Shown one piece after another: positions 41,638 to 49,396 of a stretch of DNA of 64,000 nucleotides (position 1 is the stretch's first letter; the number at the start of each line of letters is the position of its first letter). The notes under the pieces are model-generated. The model worked only from the letters and a program-made list of their open reading frames with translations. It ran no database searches and was not told the DNA's origin. The DNA comes from Pseudomonas sp. GD03858. GTDB taxonomy: Bacteria; Pseudomonadota; Gammaproteobacteria; Pseudomonadales; Pseudomonadaceae. The stretch is taken from assembly GCF_029840925.1 (NCBI RefSeq), contig NZ_JAOCDM010000011.1, forward strand, positions 1-64,000, read 5' to 3'. Both the position numbers and the translations under genes were made by a program.

Positions 41638-41889
41638 CTACCTGGTGAACTCGATCACCAAATCACTCGGGTCCCCTTCGAGCTCTATCTTCCACTCGGG
41701 GCGCTCATCTGCCAGATGTTGCAGCAGTATCTCAATGGCGTCGAAGTAAGTACCGGTGCTCACACCAGGCGGCGCAGAGACCTTGATCGTGATGTGGTGG
41801 AAGCCTCCGGTTGAGATTGGCTCAACGGGCAGCTTGCTATCGACCTGACACTTGAACTCAGCGGCAAGACCTGATGCGGTAATTTCCAT
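41638..41889 (-). CDS. Phage hypothetical protein (83 aa)
   Basis: A beta-alpha-beta-like sequence (FHHITIKVSAPPGVSTGTYF, WKIELEGDPSDLVIEFTR). No family recognised. Confidence 0.5.
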   Translation of the reverse strand: MEITASGLAAEFKCQVDSKLPVEPISTGGFHHITIKVSAPPGVSTGTYFDAIEILLQHLADERPEWKIELEGDPSDLVIEFTR

Positions 41890-41918
41890 GCTCGATTCCT
41901 TTCCAGCACATAAACAAA

Positions 41919-41942
41919 AGCCCCGGCAGATGCCGAGGCTTA
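41919..41942 (-). terminator. Terminator of the 41960 gene
   Basis: AGCCTCGGCA/TGCCGGGGCT with TTTTG on the minus strand, right after the stop. Confidence 0.6.
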
Positions 41943-41959
41943 GGTTGGCGCTGATACGT

Positions 41960-42205
41960 TCAGCCCTGGCTCAAAACCAGCATATCCAGCAGATCATGAC
42001 CTTTCCAGGTCAGATGCACCACCGGGTCTTCCAGGGTCACATATCCACCGTTCAACAAAAGCTTGAATGCGTAATCCCAGTCATCCAGGCTTACGCCCGA
42101 TAAGGTGCGCGCGTGCGAAAGCGAGAAAAGTTCAATCCCGTCCAAGCCTGCACCCTGCTCAATCGCCGCAAGCACCAGTCTCGCAACCCTTTGATTCCTT
42201 TTCAT
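41960..42205 (-). CDS. DUF2513-like winged-helix phage protein (81 aa)
   Basis: The C-terminal HLTWKGHDLLDML motif, preceded by VSLDDWDYAFKLLLNGGYV, is typical of DUF2513/YjcQ small winged-helix proteins. They are probably DNA-binding regulators; the target is unknown. Confidence 0.65.
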   Translation of the reverse strand: MKRNQRVARLVLAAIEQGAGLDGIELFSLSHARTLSGVSLDDWDYAFKLLLNGGYVTLEDPVVHLTWKGHDLLDMLVLSQG

Positions 42206-42258
42206 TGTTCACCAAATGGGGTTGGTTGAGTCTCGAGAATATCCCCGCTCCCATTAAG

Positions 42259-42287
42259 AAAAAACCCCGACGCACTAATCGGGGTTT
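42259..42287. terminator. Rho-independent terminator
   Basis: AAAAACCCCGA/TCGGGGTTT around CGCACTAA, between the Q-like gene and the DUF2513-like gene; probably the late-gene site at which Q-type antitermination acts. Confidence 0.65.
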
Positions 42288-42361
42288 CTCTGTGTCGCGT
42301 GACGTTGCAAGCTGGACACGCTGCTATGAAAACAGGTGTTTATCCGGCATGAAAGAACTTT

Positions 42362-42736
42362 TTACGCCGCTTCGCTAAGTCCATGCAGATAACCGTCGAT
42401 GAAGCCGACCCCACCCTTGACGATCTCCCTGGCCGTGCGCTCAGAGATCCCGGCAGACTCTCCAAGTCGAACCATGGTCCACTTCGAGCCGAAGTACAGC
42501 CAGATGAAGTCGCCCATCTGCTGGTTGCGCTTCGTCAGCTTGGCCACTGCCGAGTCGATCGCCAGGGCTTCGTCGTCGGTCATGGAGTATCGGCATCCAC
42601 CGCCGCTAGCAGCGGCTGTGATCGACGGCGACACGTACCGCGGCACGCCCATGCCATCCATTCGCCAACTGCCCCATTGCTCGAGCAGCCATTCGGTATC
42701 ACCCAGCGGCTTGTCCACGTAGGTCCGTTTCTTCAT
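42362..42736 (-). CDS. Phage antitermination protein Q-like
   Basis: The 124-residue protein contains LEQWGSWRMDGMGVPRYVSP and LTKRNQQMGDFIWLYFGSKW with a C-terminal ISERTAREIVKGGVGFIDGY helix-turn-helix, matching the PF06530-type Q antiterminators. It would allow RNA polymerase to read past terminators into the late genes to the left. It lies just after the replication genes, where Q is expected. Confidence 0.8.
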   Translation of the reverse strand: MKKRTYVDKPLGDTEWLLEQWGSWRMDGMGVPRYVSPSITAAASGGGCRYSMTDDEALAIDSAVAKLTKRNQQMGDFIWLYFGSKWTMVRLGESAGISERTAREIVKGGVGFIDGYLHGLSEAA

Positions 42737-43020
42737 GCAGCCCTCCGGGGCGTTGGGTCAGTGTCCAGGCCGAACAGCTCACGCAGGAGCTTGTCGGCGT
42801 GCTTGTTCTTGGCGTTGCCTTCGGTGATCCAGTCCTTCGCGAACTCTTCGAAGCCCTTATTGGCTCGGGCGCCGTGCCAATCAGTCACGATATCCATCAG
42901 GGCTGCCGAGGCCAGGCGACCATTGGGCAGGTCCAACAGCATGCGGTTACCGACTGAAAGGAACTTGCGCTCTACGGCGGTCAGGCTCTTGCGCGGCAGT
43001 GCCGCAGTTACGTTGTTCAT
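42733..43020 (-). CDS. Phage hypothetical protein (95 aa class)
   Basis: The ATG at 43020 follows GGGGAG. The product (MNNVTAALPRKSLTAVERKF) is helical; it overlaps the Q-like start by four bases. The pattern TDWHGARANKGFEEFAKDW recurs in Pseudomonas phages without known function. Confidence 0.55.
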   Translation of the reverse strand: MNNVTAALPRKSLTAVERKFLSVGNRMLLDLPNGRLASAALMDIVTDWHGARANKGFEEFAKDWITEGNAKNKHADKLLRELFGLDTDPTPRRAA

Positions 43021-43025
43021 TGTCT

Positions 43026-44408
43026 CTAACTCCCCTTGTAGCGCTGGGCATAGCTGCACCGCCCCGCCTCGATCTCGTCGTCGCTGGGCAGCGATCCAGC
43101 GAAGTTGGCGAACCGGCCGTACTGCCCCTCCTGCTGGACGATGCAGCTGCCCACGCGGGCGTGTCGGCACTTGGTCATGAGGATTTCGGTCAAACCGTTC
43201 TGGCCTTCCTCGCTGTCCATGTCGCGGTGCACCATCAAGATGCAGCTGGCGTCGGCCTCGATCTCGCCAGAGTCGCGCAGGTCACTGGACTGGGGCTTCT
43301 TCCCAACCCGCTTGGTTGATTCGCGGTTCAGCTGTGCCAGCTCGATGACCGGGATGGCCATTTCCTTGGCCAGCTGCAGTAGGGCTTTGCTGATCTTGCC
43401 CACCTCTTCACTACGGCTGCGGCCTGCACGGTCGCCGCGCACCAACGTCAGGTAGTCGACCACGATCCCGGCCAGGCCGTGCTCGCGCTGGCACTGCCGC
43501 GCTGTGGCTCGGATGCTCGCCGGGGTTTGCACTGGGTCATCGCAAACGAACAGTGGGGCGTCCAGGGCCTGGGCAACAGCAGCGCCCATCCTCGCCCAAT
43601 CGTCCTCGCTCATATTCCCATTTCCCGGGTTATCCAACTTGTGCAGCGCCACCCCGCCCAGCGACGCGATAGCGCGCAGCCCCAGTTCCTCGCCCGGCAT
43701 TTCGATGGAGAACACTAACCACGGCTTCCGCTCCTTGACGGCGTTGTGCTGGGCGATCTGCAGCGCCAGAGTGGTCTTGCCACTACCGGGCAGGCCGGCG
43801 ATCACCGTGACCTTCTTCGGGCGGATGCCCTTGACCAGTTCGTCCAGCTTGTCGAGCCCGGAAGCCGGCCACTTCGGCGCGACACCGCGGTGCTTCTCGT
43901 CCACCAGTTCAGCGGCATCGCCCATCCATTGGTCAAGCCGCTTGAAGCCCTTGGTCTCGCCGTCGAGGTCGCGCAAATCAGCCATGGCTTGCTGGGCGGC
44001 AGCGATAACCTCGGTAGTCGGCGCGCCAGCCTGGACCATCTCTTCGGCCTGGCCCGCAATGCCGAGGATGTGGCGGATCACACCCCATTCCTTGACGTGC
44101 CTGGCGTAGGCCTTCCAGTTGGCCACCGAGGGCACGTTACTGGCCAGCTCGGCGGCATAGGCCATGACCGAGCCGGAGCTGGGCAAGTTGCGCTGTATCG
44201 TTCCAACGGTCACAGGGTCGATGGGCATATTGCGGTCACGGCACTCGAGCATGACCTCGAACAAGGCGGCGTTATCGTCCCGGTAGAAGTCGCTGGAACT
44301 CATCTGGCCGAGGATGTCCTCGACCAGGCCTGCGTCCTGCTGCAGGCCGGCCTGCAGGACCGCACCGAGCACACCATGCTCGGCTTCGTCGCTGAATAGC
44401 TCCCTCAT
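43026..44408 (-). CDS. Replicative DNA helicase (DnaB-like)
   Basis: The 460-residue protein has the DnaB N-terminal domain (LFSDEAEHGVLGAVL) and C-terminal RecA-like domain with Walker A (VIAGLPGSGKTTLALQIAQH), Walker B (GIVVDYLTLVRG) and a DRDLRDSGEIEADAS-type H4 motif. It unwinds phage DNA after loading by the adjacent AAA protein, which overlaps it by four bases. Confidence 0.93.
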   Translation of the reverse strand: MRELFSDEAEHGVLGAVLQAGLQQDAGLVEDILGQMSSSDFYRDDNAALFEVMLECRDRNMPIDPVTVGTIQRNLPSSGSVMAYAAELASNVPSVANWKAYARHVKEWGVIRHILGIAGQAEEMVQAGAPTTEVIAAAQQAMADLRDLDGETKGFKRLDQWMGDAAELVDEKHRGVAPKWPASGLDKLDELVKGIRPKKVTVIAGLPGSGKTTLALQIAQHNAVKERKPWLVFSIEMPGEELGLRAIASLGGVALHKLDNPGNGNMSEDDWARMGAAVAQALDAPLFVCDDPVQTPASIRATARQCQREHGLAGIVVDYLTLVRGDRAGRSRSEEVGKISKALLQLAKEMAIPVIELAQLNRESTKRVGKKPQSSDLRDSGEIEADASCILMVHRDMDSEEGQNGLTEILMTKCRHARVGSCIVQQEGQYGRFANFAGSLPSDDEIEAGRCSYAQRYKGS

Positions 44409-45223
44409 GCCGCCGCCCTCATCGAGGACCAGGTGAAGCCGACCGCCATGCCGCCGTTCTGCCGCAGGCGGTCGAGGGCGCGGTCGCCGATGAAAGAGTC
44501 AACGCCCGGGGTCCTGTCCTTGCTGAACAACTCGAGGTTACTGATCAGCACCGTGGGCAACACGGCCTGGTACCGGCGATCGATGATGCTGTGCAGCAAC
44601 CCCATTTCGTAGTCACTGCCCTTCTGGCACCCCACTTCATCGATGACCAGGAGATTGAGTTCGCCCAGGTGGACGACCACGTCCCGGTCGGTGTATCCAG
44701 ATCCCGGCACCATCGAGGCCTTGGCGATGGCCACGATCTCGGCAGCCGGGACGATTAGGGCGGTAGCACGATCGGCGACGACCGTGCGCACGATGGCGCT
44801 GGCCAGGTGCGTCTTGCCGCAGCCGACGTTCCCGGTCAACAGCAGCGAGCGGCCGGCCCGGAAGTGCTCCGGGAACTGCTCGGCATAGGCGCGGCACTTG
44901 GCCAGAGCCTTGCGCTGCTGCTCACTCTCAGCGACATAGCTGTCGAAGGTCGCATCGGCGAAGCGCGGGGTGATTCCAGCGGCGATCATCGCGGCCATGG
45001 CGTTCTCGGCTTTGCGCTGGGCATTGGCGAGGGCATAAGCCTCGGAGTCGCGCGGGGCCATGTGCAGGGCCTCCCAAGCGCAGCGCTTGCAGCCACGCGA
45101 CAGCATCGAGCCGTCGAGCTGCTCAACTTCGCTCATATCAACTTCGCCGTGGACTGGGCACACACCTGCGAAAATGCGCTTGGCCGGGGTGCGGTAGAAC
45201 AGATCAGAAATTTGCACGGCCAT
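44405..45223 (-). CDS. Helicase loader (DnaC-like AAA ATPase)
   Basis: The 272-residue protein has an N-terminal zinc-like region (CPVHGEVDMSE-, CKRCAWEAL), Walker A (LLTGNVGCGKTHLASAIVR), Walker B (LLVIDEVGCQKGS) and a sensor region, as in DnaC/IstB-type loaders. It should load the neighbouring DnaB-like helicase at the phage origin. It overlaps the O-like gene by 20 bases and the helicase gene by four. Confidence 0.9.
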   Translation of the reverse strand: MAVQISDLFYRTPAKRIFAGVCPVHGEVDMSEVEQLDGSMLSRGCKRCAWEALHMAPRDSEAYALANAQRKAENAMAAMIAAGITPRFADATFDSYVAESEQQRKALAKCRAYAEQFPEHFRAGRSLLLTGNVGCGKTHLASAIVRTVVADRATALIVPAAEIVAIAKASMVPGSGYTDRDVVVHLGELNLLVIDEVGCQKGSDYEMGLLHSIIDRRYQAVLPTVLISNLELFSKDRTPGVDSFIGDRALDRLRQNGGMAVGFTWSSMRAAA

Positions 45224-45971
45224 CGTGGCTCTCCTGGTACATGTCGGGGGTGTGTTGCGGGAGGTCGTTGAATGAGCCTGGGCGGGCGGCGGCCTTAGGC
45301 GGCTCGTCGTTCCAGCGCTTTCCGTTCAACCAGGTGGCAGCATGGGGAATGAACTGACCGCCATCCTTGGTCCAGTCGAGAGACTTGCACCAGGCAGCCA
45401 GGGCGATGCCCATGCGGCTGAACAGGGCTGTATCCACCTTGAGCTTCGCCCAGGCCTTCTCGGCTTTGTCCTTCCCGACCTTTCGCGGATACAGCTTCCA
45501 GAACCGTTCGAACTCAACAGCCGACTCCCCCGAGTTGCACGAGGGTTTTTCAGTCCTTACTGGTTTTTTCAGTACTTGCTTACCTTCAATACTTACTAGT
45601 GTCGGATTTGCCGGATGCGGTCCAGCCGGAAGCGGCTCATCCGGATACGGTGAATCCGGAAGCGGTGTTTCAGACACCAGGTAGGTGACTTCGCCGAGCA
45701 CGCCCGACTCGCTTCGTGGCTGCTCACGGCGCACGTATCCGGCGCTGATCAACTCGTCCAGCAGGCCGTAGATGCCGTCGCGGCCGGTTGGCTTCGCTGA
45801 GCCCGCTGTCTCGCCTCGCAGGTGCGCGGGAGATACCTTCCAGTGGTCAGGTTTGCCCAGCAGGTAGATCAGCAGCCCACGGGCAGCCCAGCTAAGCCGG
45901 GGGTCGTCGCTGATTGCCTTGTTGAGCATGTAGAAATTCGCCTCGGGCCGAGGCGCGCGAATGATGCTCAT
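45204..45971 (-). CDS. Phage replication initiator (O-like, winged helix)
   Basis: The 255-residue protein has an N-terminal winged-helix domain (FYMLNKAISDDPRLSWAARG, LLDELISAGYVRRE), a Pro-rich linker of four five-residue repeats (PDSPY, PDEPL, PAGPH, PANP) and a C-terminal FWKLYPRKVGKDKAEKAW domain that in relatives contacts the helicase loader. The linker DNA is the iteron array at 45611-45670, as in lambda O. Confidence 0.85.
   Translation of the reverse strand: MSIIRAPRPEANFYMLNKAISDDPRLSWAARGLLIYLLGKPDHWKVSPAHLRGETAGSAKPTGRDGIYGLLDELISAGYVRREQPRSESGVLGEVTYLVSETPLPDSPYPDEPLPAGPHPANPTLVSIEGKQVLKKPVRTEKPSCNSGESAVEFERFWKLYPRKVGKDKAEKAWAKLKVDTALFSRMGIALAAWCKSLDWTKDGGQFIPHAATWLNGKRWNDEPPKAAARPGSFNDLPQHTPDMYQESHDGRANF
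45539..45670. other. Phage replication origin: four 15-bp iterons and AT-rich unwinding region
   Basis: CCGGATGCGG, CCGGAAGCGG, CCGGATACGG and CCGGAAGCGG start at 45611, 45626, 45641 and 45656, a strict 15-bp period. Beside them 45539-45605 is AT-rich (TTTTTCAGTCC, TTTTTTCAGTACTTG). This lies inside the O-like gene, like lambda ori. Confidence 0.75.
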
Positions 45972-45975
45972 GGGT

Positions 45976-46206
45976 TCAAATCTCCAGCTCGGCGGTCACC
46001 CGCTTGATGAACTCGTCGTAGCTCTCGCTCATCACCAGGCCCTGGAGTTCCAGAGCCTCGCGATAGGCCTTCGCGCTGCCGTAAAGCACCCAGTGGTCGC
46101 GCTCTGGCAGATCGCGGAAACCGGCATAGCTTGGCCATGGGCCGCTGATGATCGTTGCGCCAGCGCGTGGATGGTGTACCTGGGCGGGGTTCGGGATCAT
46201 GGTCAT
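45976..46206 (-). CDS. Phage hypothetical protein (76 aa)
   Basis: MTMIPNPAQVHHPRAGATII then WVLYGSAKAYREALELQGLV. Soluble, no family recognised. It lies just upstream of the O-like gene in the early operon and overlaps the 46203 gene. Confidence 0.5.
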   Translation of the reverse strand: MTMIPNPAQVHHPRAGATIISGPWPSYAGFRDLPERDHWVLYGSAKAYREALELQGLVMSESYDEFIKRVTAELEI

Positions 46207-46595
46207 TGCAGGGTCTCCCCGGTGGCGGTGGTGCGCCTCAGCGGCATAGGTGGCAATGGCGAAGGAGCAAGCGGTGGTTCGAGATCGACGGCGGGGCCGA
46301 TCATCGCCCTGATGACTGATTCCATTGCTCGCTTGGCGTTGTGCTTGGCCCGCAGCGCCTTCTGGTAAAGCTCGTAGGTGTCCGCCGTGTAGGCAATCAC
46401 TGCGTCGTACATCGGGTTCGAGGGGTCGATACGACGGCTCTTGGGGTCGGGCTCACCCCGGGCCTGGAAGAACGCGCCGTACTCGCGGTTAAGCCGCATC
46501 TTCAAGCGCCGCGCCAGCGACTGCGCCCGATAGAAATCTGCCGCTCTGTCGGCCACCAGTTGCATCACCTGCGCCTTGCTCAGGTTCCGTTTCAT
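46203..46595 (-). CDS. Phage hypothetical protein (130 aa)
   Basis: A helical, basic protein (LVADRAADFYRAQSLARRLK, AKHNAKRAMESVIRAM). The start is the ATG at 46595, overlapping the Rha-like stop. Function unknown. Confidence 0.55.
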   Translation of the reverse strand: MKRNLSKAQVMQLVADRAADFYRAQSLARRLKMRLNREYGAFFQARGEPDPKSRRIDPSNPMYDAVIAYTADTYELYQKALRAKHNAKRAMESVIRAMIGPAVDLEPPLAPSPLPPMPLRRTTATGETLQ

Positions 46596-47332
46596 GGGTG
46601 CACCTTCCCCGCCAGGCGGAACCGGCCGTTGAAGTAGGGGTGGGAGGCTTGGGTGGCGTTGATCATTTCGCACTCATCGACAAAGCGCTTGAATGCCGCG
46701 GTGACCAACGTCTTCGACCAGACCAGGTACTGGCTGCCCTTCGCGTCCTCATGGCCGTTGCGAACCATGCCGGCGGGGTTCGGCTGATGCGGCCACTCCT
46801 TGAGCACGTAGTCCACAACAGCCCCAGACAGGCCGTAGCGAGTCAGCATCGCGGCCTTCACGCCGGACAGCGATAGGCAGTTCTGCGGGCAGTGGTCCCA
46901 GACCATGGTCAGGCTGAGGTCATCGACGCGGCGCTCGATCCGCTCCAGCGCTTCCTGCTGCTTTCTCTGTTGGCGCTCGACCGCCACCAGGTGGTTCGCG
47001 TTGGCGGCGGTGATCTCGGCTTGGGTCATCGGGCGCGTCTGCTGCCCTTCCAGTTCATTCAGCCGGGCAAGCACGCGACGGCGCACGCCCTTCGACTCAC
47101 GCATCGCTACCAGCTTGCATTGGTCCGGCGTGAGGCGAAGCCCTTCGGACTGAGTGTTGTTCAAATTTTGCACTACGAAAGTTTCGTAGTACTCCCCATC
47201 AAGCTCATCCTTGCAGCGCGCAACGAAGTCGTTGTGACGGACCGATCCTTCACCGAACTCGGCACGGGCCTCATTGACCAGCGCCAGCAGTTCGATGGTG
47301 TCCATGGTGTTGAAAGTCGTGATCAGGTTCAT
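46592..47332 (-). CDS. Rha-like phage regulatory protein
   Basis: The 246-residue protein has an N-terminal Rha-type domain (SVRHNDFVARCKDELDGEYY, LRLTPDQCKLVAMRESKGVR, LNELE), a coiled coil (VERQQRKQQEALERIERRVDD) and a distinct C-terminal half with two cysteines. Rha proteins are phage regulators that interfere with host regulation and lysogeny. GGAGGTGC precedes ATG 47332, which overlaps a 36-codon frame upstream. Confidence 0.65.
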   Translation of the reverse strand: MNLITTFNTMDTIELLALVNEARAEFGEGSVRHNDFVARCKDELDGEYYETFVVQNLNNTQSEGLRLTPDQCKLVAMRESKGVRRRVLARLNELEGQQTRPMTQAEITAANANHLVAVERQQRKQQEALERIERRVDDLSLTMVWDHCPQNCLSLSGVKAAMLTRYGLSGAVVDYVLKEWPHQPNPAGMVRNGHEDAKGSQYLVWSKTLVTAAFKRFVDECEMINATQASHPYFNGRFRLAGKVHP

Positions 47333-47439
47333 GCAGCACCTCCCGCACCACGTTTCGGCGATGTCGACTTTTGTGGCGCGGGGACTTTCTTCGGGCAAGC
47401 CGATCCCATCGCCGCGATTGCAGCGTTTTTCAACATCAT
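47329..47439 (-). CDS. Very small basic protein (36 aa)
   Basis: An ATGATG with TAGGAG seven bases upstream opens MMLKNAAIAAMGSACPKKVP and a Lys/Arg/Pro-rich tail, ending in a stop that overlaps the Rha-like start (ATGA). Placement and site are good, but no homologue is known to me. Confidence 0.4.
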   Translation of the reverse strand: MMLKNAAIAAMGSACPKKVPAPQKSTSPKRGAGGAA

Positions 47440-47441
47440 GG

Positions 47442-48353
47442 TCAGACTCCTAGCGCAGCAAGCTTTACAAATGCCCGGGCGTGCTCTTCATCGAGTTCGG
47501 CATCGCTGGTAAGGTCATCAGCAAACGCACATCGGTGCATCAAGACAGTCTTTTCGGGAAACTTACTCTCGATCCTCTCCATTGCTGATTTCGCTTCAGA
47601 GGGTGTAGGGAAAGGCCCAATCTTGCCGAACGGGATAATACATTGGGTGCTGCTATCTAGGACGTAATAGATCACAAAGCCACCCGCGTGCTCCCACTTT
47701 TGGGGAAGCCTGGAAATCTTTTCACGGGCTATTTTTTGCTCTACTGGCAAATGCTTTGGCAAGCAAATCCCGCTGGCAAATTGCACGTGACAGATTTCAA
47801 ATCTTTCATTAGGGAAAGCCAAAAACAGAGATCCCATGGCTCTTTCGGCCTCAGCCGCGTCCGCAAATGGCCCAACCACCCCAATTGGGGTTGCCCTGTC
47901 AGATTCGTGGCAGCCATCCTCCCTTGGTAGATCTGAGGACACAACGTAATAAGCGTTCGTCCATCCATCTATAACAGGGAATAGTCCATTTTTTTTGGCA
48001 TAAGCCGTATTGATTAGAACACGAAATTTTCCGAGAGCAACTCGGCGCTTACGATCTAATTCGTCAAAGCCGCCAATGCTTAATAGCTTGATCTGCACAT
48101 CATAGTGCACGGATGGATAAAACTCCCTCAGGCGACTAGTCAAGCTCAATGCTTCCCCCTCACTCCGCCAAGGGCCAAGAGGAAGAAATTCACTACTATC
48201 AATATTATTACCGGCAATGAAAAAGCATTTGGCTTTATCGTCCCCTGATCTAATCCAATCAGTCCCTAGGTACCTGTTGACCGAGGCAAGAGGCATAGGG
48301 ACAATAGGGCCATATTTCACTTGACATTGGGCAACATGAGTAGCTGCGTTCAT
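47442..48353 (-). CDS. Prophage protein with three internal repeats (303 aa)
   Basis: The protein has three repeats of about 60 residues, each with an aromatic strand, a P-x-G-x-x-GPF segment and a helix ending in FP (FLPLGPWRSEGEALSL; IGVVGPFADAAEAERAM; FGKIGPFPTPSEAKSAM). The repeats may bind a nucleotide or protein surface; no family is recognised. GGAGGTG precedes ATG 48353, two bases after the stop of the 97-aa gene, so both come from the leader-controlled message. Confidence 0.7.
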   Translation of the reverse strand: MNAATHVAQCQVKYGPIVPMPLASVNRYLGTDWIRSGDDKAKCFFIAGNNIDSSEFLPLGPWRSEGEALSLTSRLREFYPSVHYDVQIKLLSIGGFDELDRKRRVALGKFRVLINTAYAKKNGLFPVIDGWTNAYYVVSSDLPREDGCHESDRATPIGVVGPFADAAEAERAMGSLFLAFPNERFEICHVQFASGICLPKHLPVEQKIAREKISRLPQKWEHAGGFVIYYVLDSSTQCIIPFGKIGPFPTPSEAKSAMERIESKFPEKTVLMHRCAFADDLTSDAELDEEHARAFVKLAALGV

Positions 48354-48354
48354 T

Positions 48355-48648
48355 TCACACCTCCAACAGTTTTTGTTGCGAGCGGCGTGCGATGAATGTG
48401 TGTTTGGCAATATCTACTGAGGGCTCTGAGTTAATACGGAAAGCAGCAGTGAGAATTGCATCGTGGCACTGAGCTCGCATTTTCAGTGTAGGCCGAGTGG
48501 GGATTGGACAGCTCAGGGCACGAGATATAGCCATATGGTTGTTGTAGCGGGCAAGTCGTACGGACAGCGAGGAATTTGCGCGAAGGGCGGCCAGTGCCAG
48601 GCGCCAGTGGACGTATGCGCGGATTTTGGACGGATTGAGGGCGTGCAT
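48355..48648 (-). CDS. Leader-controlled small basic protein (97 aa)
   Basis: The frame starts at ATG 48648, eight bases after GGAG of the Shine-Dalgarno box targeted by leader copy 3. The product (MHALNPSKIRAYVHWRLALA) is Arg/Ala-rich and helical. It shows no resemblance to the proteins behind leader copies 1 and 2. The same frame is open upstream through the leader to 49023, so a longer form cannot be fully excluded. Confidence 0.55.
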   Translation of the reverse strand: MHALNPSKIRAYVHWRLALAALRANSSLSVRLARYNNHMAISRALSCPIPTRPTLKMRAQCHDAILTAAFRINSEPSVDIAKHTFIARRSQQKLLEV

Positions 48649-48870
48649 GGGTAGAACTCCTATTGTTGAGGAGCTGCCACAGATCGTCGCCAAACGATTT
48701 AGGGTGGCAGCTGTACGCAGGTTGGCGAACCGGGACAATAGGAACCCGGCAGACCCGAAGGTCTCCCACGCACAACCGCCATAATACGAACGTGCGGGCA
48801 CAAAAAAAGCGCCTGAAATCGTAATGGGGGCGCCTATGCGCCTATTGTGTCTCGGGTCGCCAAACCCGGC
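48649..48870 (-). promoter_or_regulatory. Structured two-state leader RNA, copy 3 (in prophage)
   Basis: In transcript order: hairpin CGGGT/ACCCG with loop TTGGCG (48853-48868); box ACAATAGG (48841-48848); GCGCC/GGCGC hairpin with U tract (48802-48833); UUCG hairpin AGACC/GGTCT; CCGGG hairpin (48730-48749) with TCCTATTGT in its loop (48735-48743); box CGCCAA (48722-48727); hairpin ATCGT/ACGAT with loop TTGGCG (48683-48698) inside GCTGCCAC/GTGGCAGC; Shine-Dalgarno ACAATAGGA (48658-48666). Nine bases of anti-Shine-Dalgarno pairing are possible. Confidence 0.75.
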
Positions 48871-49023
48871 CGCTGAATTTGCAGCAACGGGCCAAACATA
48901 CCGTTCCTCACGAGTGCTTGCAACAAGAAGTATCGGTCGTTCATCGCTAGGCTTGAATACAGCAATGACGGTGATGCGGAACTCACTCAGGCAAGTCCGT
49001 TGTTCGGTTGTTATGTTCTCCAT
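48652..49023 (-). other. Open frame after the AlpA-like gene, reading into leader copy 3
   Basis: An ATG directly after the AlpA-like stop (TAAATG) opens MENITTEQRTCLSEFRITVI and continues without stop through the leader into the 97-aa gene. The first 70 codons may be a real gene (EERYVWPVAANSAAGFGDPR), but the part inside the leader is better explained by RNA structure. Confidence 0.35.
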
Positions 49024-49290
49024 TTAGGCCGTCTTCCCACGCATTGCGATGCGCTGGCTCACCCATGCCTGCACCTCGGCCAGCACGAAGCCGACAGGTG
49101 CGCCGCGCGACGTGCTATCGCTCAGCGGCACCGGCTTGGGGAAGGTTGGGTCGTCTTTGAGGCGCTTGTAGATGGTGGGACGCTTGTAGCCTGTGAGCCT
49201 CTCCAACTCAGGCATGCGGATGATGGTGGCTGCCGGGTCAAACTGCGAAAGGCTGACGCTGGTGGCTTGGATTGGGTGGATGTTGTCCAC
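49024..49290 (-). CDS. AlpA-family phage transcriptional regulator
   Basis: The 88-residue protein, started at GTG 49290 seven bases after GGGAG, has the AlpA helix-turn-helix (RMPELERLTGYKRPTIYKRL) and the later FPKPVPLSDSTSRGAPVGFV and VQAWVSQRIAMR. AlpA proteins regulate excision and early genes. It is the closest to a lysogeny regulator in this prophage. Confidence 0.85.
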   Translation of the reverse strand: MDNIHPIQATSVSLSQFDPAATIIRMPELERLTGYKRPTIYKRLKDDPTFPKPVPLSDSTSRGAPVGFVLAEVQAWVSQRIAMRGKTA

Positions 49291-49396
49291 GGCTATCTCC
49301 CATTGTTTCCGTAGATGACGGGAGACAGGTTGGAGGCAGCAGAGGAGTGTCAGGAAGATCTGACATACCGACATGCCGGTATGTCAGATGGTCATG

